Assembly (NCBI GenBank): GCA_003971905.1
Contig: RSEE01000025.1
Location: forward strand, 62,001-126,000
DNA length: 64,000 nt
Direction: 5' to 3'
Origin: Moniliella sp. 'wahieum'
Taxonomy: Eukaryota > Basidiomycota > Moniliellomycetes > Moniliellales > Moniliellaceae
Shown here: positions 59,313 through 64,000 of the stretch, piece by piece
How the letters are laid out: each line of letters opens with the position of its first letter
Position numbering within the stretch: the stretch's first letter is position 1
Program-made: the position numbers and the translations under genes
The notes under the pieces: generated by a model
What the model saw: only the letters and a program-made list of their open reading frames with translations
Database searches by the model: none
What the model was told of the DNA's origin: nothing

Positions 59313-61544
59313 TGTGAGGGCGAGAGACAAAAGGAGGACGCTGCTGAGGCAAAAGATGCAGGGTGAGCGATTGGGCTCGCTGCGCAATTAGAGGATGAAA
59401 CGTACGTCTGACTGGAAGCGGGGAGGTCTGTGCGTCGGACGAGCGCAGTGTGGCGGGGAAGCTGAGGCGGGGGGAGCGGGGGGAAGCGGGGGGAAGCGGG
59501 GGCAGGCGGGGGGAGGCGGGGCGTGAGGGACTGGCAGGGGCAACAATGCAAAGACTTTATACGAATGTGGGCGCCAGATGCGCAGCAAGGGGGTGGATCG
59601 AGCGGGCGACTGGAATTCAGGCCGTTGGGTGGCGGGTGGCAGGGGCGCCTGTCTCTGCGTGCTGCTGGTTCGGAGCGAATGGCGTGGCCAGCAGGGCGTT
59701 CCTGGACGGTACATAGCCTCGATCAGTGACCGAAATGGTGCTATGTCTGAGTTTGCGGTGCACGAGGTGGCCCGTGCGGGGGGATCCGACGTTGGGTCTC
59801 CATGTCCCCTTTCTCCCCACAGCCCTGTGCCGAAAGCTGAGGCAGCGGCCGCTCACTACAGTGCCAGTGTAGGGCCAGTGTCGATGCACTATAGTGACCG
59901 GATGACCTCGACGCGGAAGCTTGACGACCGGCCGATGGCCAGGGCCCATCTTTCTCGGTGGGATCCGGGGGTAGTGTGCCACCGTGGGGGAGCGAGGCCA
60001 CTGCGGCTGGTGCCGAAAAGGCGATTGATTCAGGTGGGACCTGCTGGGCATGGACAGATTGTGGCGGACGTAGGACGGTGCGTCTCTTCCGTCTCTCTCC
60101 CGCAATGCGTGCCGCCCGCCGCCTTCCATATCAATGCAAACCCGTTACATTATGGTGCAAGAGCAGCCGGCCAGCCCCGCGGGGCTCACATCATGCAATC
60201 ATGATGCATGATCGATCTGATCCCTCTTTGTTCAACGTTCGCAGTTCGAAAAGACGCCTGGGCCTGAGGCCTGATCATCGATCAACGATTATCGATTACG
60301 TACTAACCGAGTATCATTTTCCCTACACGCCCCCACACTGCTGCTGTGAGGTCTGCGTGCCCTCTCTCTCTCATAATCGGCATTGGCTGCCCGTGCCCCG
60401 GCCCCACCCCGCGGCAGCCACCTATCTCAGTGGTGCACTATCTGTATCATTCGACACGGTGCTTCTCCCTCATCCTCGGGCCATAGGCCTCATTCGCCAC
60501 CCTCCCACCCGCCTGCTAAGCATATGGCATCGCAACGGCCTCTGTACACCATGCCTGCCAAGTGGGCCCAGATCTGGCCTGCCATTGTCAACGTGTCAAC
60601 CACAGCCGATGCGGGGCTCCGGCCATTGCCGGTCCGCCGCACCTGGCCAGTGTAAGTTCTGCGACGGGGTGTCTGGGGTGTTCAATTTCGCCGCACACGT
60701 TTGCCTGTCGCATATGTATCACAGGCCATATCACATGTCACGTATCACATGCAGTCACACCTGCCTTTGGCAGGATCAGATCCAGAGGCAGTCTCCCCGA
60801 GTGGGGCGTTGGCTGGTGTTGGCGCATGTGTACACACCATCTCGCACGAGGTGCACAAGGGATTGGTAGAATGTGCGCCCATGTATAAAGAGTCAACATC
60901 TTGATAGAGTATCATTTACGAAACCTTATTACAGCAGCAGGAGGATGTGTCAGAAGCGCTTTTCGCCTACTAAATCTGCCATCATTCATCACAGAAGATC
61001 CGCGCACACCCGACATTTCCGGTTCGCTTTACGGCCACCCAATGGGGAACCAACGAATTGATATTTCGGTAATAGGCGAAAGGAACCTCTCTTCTGACTA
61101 CCGCAATGCATTTTCGTTTTCAAAAATCAGATGTAATAGCTCTGGATGGATGCGGATGGGCGTGACGAACATGTCCAGTGAAAAACGATGAACCAGATGT
61201 CTCCAAGTGACACATTCCCTCTGGAGGGTTAACGCGTAACGGGGCCAAAAACGGGAAAAAAACGACTGGATCAGGAACATAAAAAGGATGGAGGGCAACA
61301 ATCGACATATTCACAACCACATGTTGGAGGGCAAAAAGAAGACCCCTGTAAGCAGGTCAGAAACATATGAGGCATCTGATGGAAGCTGAAGGGAGAACAA
61401 GCAATAGAAGTGCGGAAGGGAGAGAGAGGAGTGGGCAAAAATAAGCGGAATCGCGGAATAGACGACTCCCGAGGGAGACAGCTCCGGAAAATTGAAACGG
61501 TATATAAGAGCACAAACCACACAACTTGAGGATCCAATAAGCTA
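59313..61544. other. Gene-poor interval with G-rich minisatellite
   Basis: No supported protein gene. It has a G-rich minisatellite near the phosphorylase start, palindromic patches (60190-60215, 60255-60305), and a lower-GC stretch 60890-61300 with a 96-codon open frame on the plus strand (60901-61191, MIEYHLRNLITAAGG) that I cannot assign. TATATAAG lies at 61501-61508. Confidence 0.4.
59466..59522. repeat. GCGGGGGGAA minisatellite
   Basis: Five to six copies of a 10-11 nt GCGGGGGGAA/GCGGGGGCAG unit about 155-210 nt upstream of the glycogen phosphorylase start, on the template side of its leader. G-quadruplex-prone. Confidence 0.85.
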
Positions 61545-64000
61545 TTACCACCGCGTGCGGCCCGGTCTGCGGGGGAACTGAGACCTGGTTGGGCGGTCAC
61601 CTGGCACTTGTGTGGAGAGGGCGGTGGCCTGAGGCGCAGGAGAGCCCTTGGGGGCAGGATATCCAACCGGGACGGGGTGCGCATCAGACGTCGAGACGGG
61701 GGGTGGCACGGCAGCGTTGGGTGCCGACCTGGAGGCGTGAGATGAGGGGGTGGGAGTCAAGTGTCCGTGTGTGTTGGGCAATGGAGAATGATAGGCTCGG
61801 TCGGTAGACGGATCCACCTGGTTCCTGGTCAGATGAGGAGCAGCCGAGACCCGGGGCGTACGAGGAGATGCAGGCGAGGCCGGTGTTACTGGCTGGTTGG
61901 AAACGGAGGCGGGAGGGTCGGGGGATTGTAACGGCGGCAGAGACGATTGCGAAAGAGCGTCTTCAAACTCATTTGGATCCTCTTCGTCCATCACGTCACC
62001 GAGCACATCCTCTTCCAACGGAGAATGCCGCTCTTCTTCGTCGGTAGGTGCAGGCGAGCCTGCTCTCGACCTTGCTCCGCATGTAGAGAGTCATTGGCCG
62101 ACGGATGTTACCGTCGTGTGGAGTCGTACGTGGACTTAGCTGCCTTTCGCTCGCTCTTGGAGAGAGAGGCGAGAACATATACGTTGGTGTTCCAACAGGA
62201 CTATTGCCATAGTGAGGCCGCGCCCGGACCCGTCGTGCAAAGGTAGGTTTTCCCTCCATGTCCATCACCCCTGGACGCTGAGGGCCGGACGAACGTAGGC
62301 CCGAGTTGGGATGCGGTCCTGCACCTGGATTGTGATGGGAAGCGAGAGGGGCAGCACCGGTACGTTGATGCAACGCCTCGTGCCCTTCCCCCCTCGAGTT
62401 GGTGGTGCACCCTCAGCCTGTCCCTGGGCTTGTTTCTCGGCACCTTGACCAGTTTGGGCCATGTGCTCTTTGGCTTGAGCAACAAGATGCTTGGCCGACT
62501 GGTGAAACATGGCGCAAATTAGCTGGGCCAATTCGTGCTGAGAAGGCACATCGTCGCAAGCGACCGCGACGGAGAACTCGCCAGCATACGAGATCATGCC
62601 GATTGCGAGCGTCGATTTGCCCGGCGACGAGGGAGGCAGGACAAAGTAGCGTTGAGCGACATGGGGCCCAAACTGGACTGGTTTCGGCGGGCCAGGTACG
62701 TTGGTGGCGATTTGGTACTCGCGTACGCCTTCTGGAAGACCTCGTGCACAAGGGGGTAGGAAGGCACAAAGAGAATGCGCCTGGCCGAGAGCACGTCGGC
62801 CATCTCGTACCATACTCGGGGCAGATAGGATTTCTTGATGATTTCATCTCGTCGTGCACTTGCTGCAAACGCTGCTGAGCGGACAAGGCCGGGTTGAGCT
62901 CAAACCAGGCAATCGCGCCGGTGGTCAAGTTGGTCAAGGAGTAGTCGCCCTTTCGCCGCAAACTGATGGGTACCATGATGGGAATTCGCTTGTCCTTGGG
63001 CGTGTTCCCGTCCGGGTTCGACTGCGCGGCCGCGAGGGCCATGGCCTTACTGAGTACAGCACAGGCCACATCATTCAACGTAAGTCGATCCTCAGGCGTC
63101 GAGAAGGCTTCGCGGACCAGCTTGATGTCCGCCATGGAGATCCCCTGCGAGTGCGCGTAGCGGCGGCCATACGCACGTTTTCTTGGTTGAGAATATGTAA
63201 ATCCTTACGTCGGCGGAAGTACAACCCCTTAACTGTGCGCACTCCATGACGCATTGTGCCGCCTAGCGAGGGCTTGACCCCGCGACTGCCGGGTATCTTA
63301 CGATCGGGCTGGGTATCGTACTTGTGCATCACCTCCGTCTTACTAGCACCAGTGGCCATCGCCTCGAGTGCGATGCCGTACGACTGAATTAGACCTTGTC
63401 CATCGGCCACACCATGGTGGATCTTAATCAACAATGCCGAGCGCGAGCCATCGTTGGTCTCGATCCCACGCACAATGAGCGCCTCCCACAACGGCTTAGC
63501 ATAATTATAGTGCCGGGCTAAGAATTTGCCCGCCTAGAGCGTATGCTCGCGTTAGCCTTTAAATTCAACGCTGGTAGTGTAAGGACCCAGAGAGGAAAGA
63601 AGAGGTGAACGTACAATGTCAAACAACGCAGCGTCATCATTCTCGGGCGCAACACAGTCAAGTGTCTCGATATTCTCCCTTACGTCAAAGTCGTCAAGGA
63701 TGCGCCATTTGGCGGGACGGAACTTACTGCCCACCTTGAGAGTGTGGGCCCATTTTGTGCGCCGACCATCGTCAAAGTGGGACTTGCGGGCCCGGATGCC
63801 AGCCTCCTTGAACAGCCGCTGGCGATCGTCCGCCGCGGCACTCGTGGTGGGTTCTTCCGGCAACTGTTGATCACCAGCAACAGCGGATTCGTGTTGGGAG
63901 GGATGAAGGCAGGCGGTCCTCGGGCTAGGCGGTTCAATGCCCGATCGTGATCGACGGCTTTGCGCGGGTCCATCTCCAAGACGTACCGATATTTAGGGAA
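61545..64000 (-). CDS. WS/DGAT-type acyltransferase, 5' end outside the window
   Basis: Acyl-CoA-dependent enzyme of the wax ester synthase/diacylglycerol acyltransferase family, making neutral lipids. The gene enters from the window end (no start seen): RYVLEMDPRKAVDH, NTNPLLLVINSC, then after a break WRILDDFDVRENIETLD. Intron 63534-63614 (GTACGT..TCTAG) joins ALFDI to AGKFLARHYNYAKPLWEALIV. The catalytic motif HHGVADG is intact (KIHHGVADGQGLIQ, about 63430-63400). Later LTLNDVACAVLSKAM, IPIMVPISLRR, NLTTGAIAWFELN, the family's VPGPPKPVQFG and IGMISYAGEFSVAVACDD. A Ser/Pro-rich disordered tail ends GRTRW at 61545. Frame breaks near 63890, 63150, 62830, 62430 and 62030. The family is known mostly from bacteria and plants but occurs in fungi. 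Confidence 0.82.
63534..63614 (-). other. Intron of the WS/DGAT gene
   Basis: 81 nt, donor GTACGT, branch GGCTAAC, acceptor TCTAG. It joins DI to AGKFLARHY in frame. Confidence 0.85.

Overview
This window is nuclear DNA of a fungus, most likely a basidiomycete; Ustilaginomycotina is possible but I cannot fix the genus. The fungal signs are a Zn(II)2Cys6 transcription factor, a Mif2-type CENP-C with a C-terminal cupin, a histone H3 ending in GERS, a type I metacaspase, a very long ATG4, an Est1 with a PIN domain, and short (49-101 nt) GTRNGT..AG introns with CTAAC/CTGAC branch points. All four tRNA genes carry introns. Base composition is GC-rich, except an AT-rich, palindrome-rich stretch around 31.7-33.2 kb. 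About twenty protein genes occupy the window, with several gene-poor gaps of 1-3 kb.

Layout. 0.5-3.1 kb (-): HIS3 and CENP-C. 3.3 kb: tRNA-Ile. 4.8-7.1 kb (+): secreted heparinase II/III-like lyase. 7.5 kb: tRNA-Val. 9.4-10.5 kb (+): aldo-keto reductase. 12.0-14.2 kb (-): TMEM135-like membrane protein. 14.8-16.4 kb (-): Fmp42/SLC43-like MFS transporter. 18.2 kb (+): histone H3. 20.6-21.1 kb (-): NDUFA12, divergent from CDC45 at 21.5-24.25 kb (+). 24.8-26.45 kb (-): mitochondrial 2-methylcitrate dehydratase. 28.6-30.0 kb (-): zinc-cluster regulator. 33.2-34.9 kb (-): metacaspase. 35.5-36.7 kb (+): lysyl-tRNA synthetase relic. 37.6-40.8 kb (+): EST1/SMG6-like PIN protein. 41.2-46.9 kb (+): ATG4. 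47.5-48.7 kb (+): NAP1. 49.8-50.2 kb (+): ribosomal protein eL42. 50.7-55.5 kb (-): telomerase reverse transcriptase. 55.7 and 56.2 kb (-): tRNA-Ser and tRNA-Tyr. 56.6-59.3 kb (-): glycogen phosphorylase. 61.5-64.0 kb (-): a WS/DGAT acyltransferase cut by the window end.

How the genes relate. There is no operon or biosynthetic cluster. Several genes serve chromosome maintenance: H3 and the histone chaperone NAP1, CENP-C at the kinetochore, CDC45 at the replication fork, and TERT with an Est1-family protein at telomeres. The others are core metabolism and housekeeping.

Sequence quality dominates interpretation. Most protein genes read correctly only after crossing one to eight 1-2 nt indels, many at homopolymers (for example the nine-G run in PrpD). 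Catalytic residues beyond the breaks are mostly intact in TERT, ATG4, glycogen phosphorylase and Est1. I read this as residual long-read assembly error rather than gene death. The LysRS copy is different: it has in-frame stops and a large internal deletion, so it is a true relic. Because of the indels, CDS entries give the span of the gene, not one uninterrupted reading frame.
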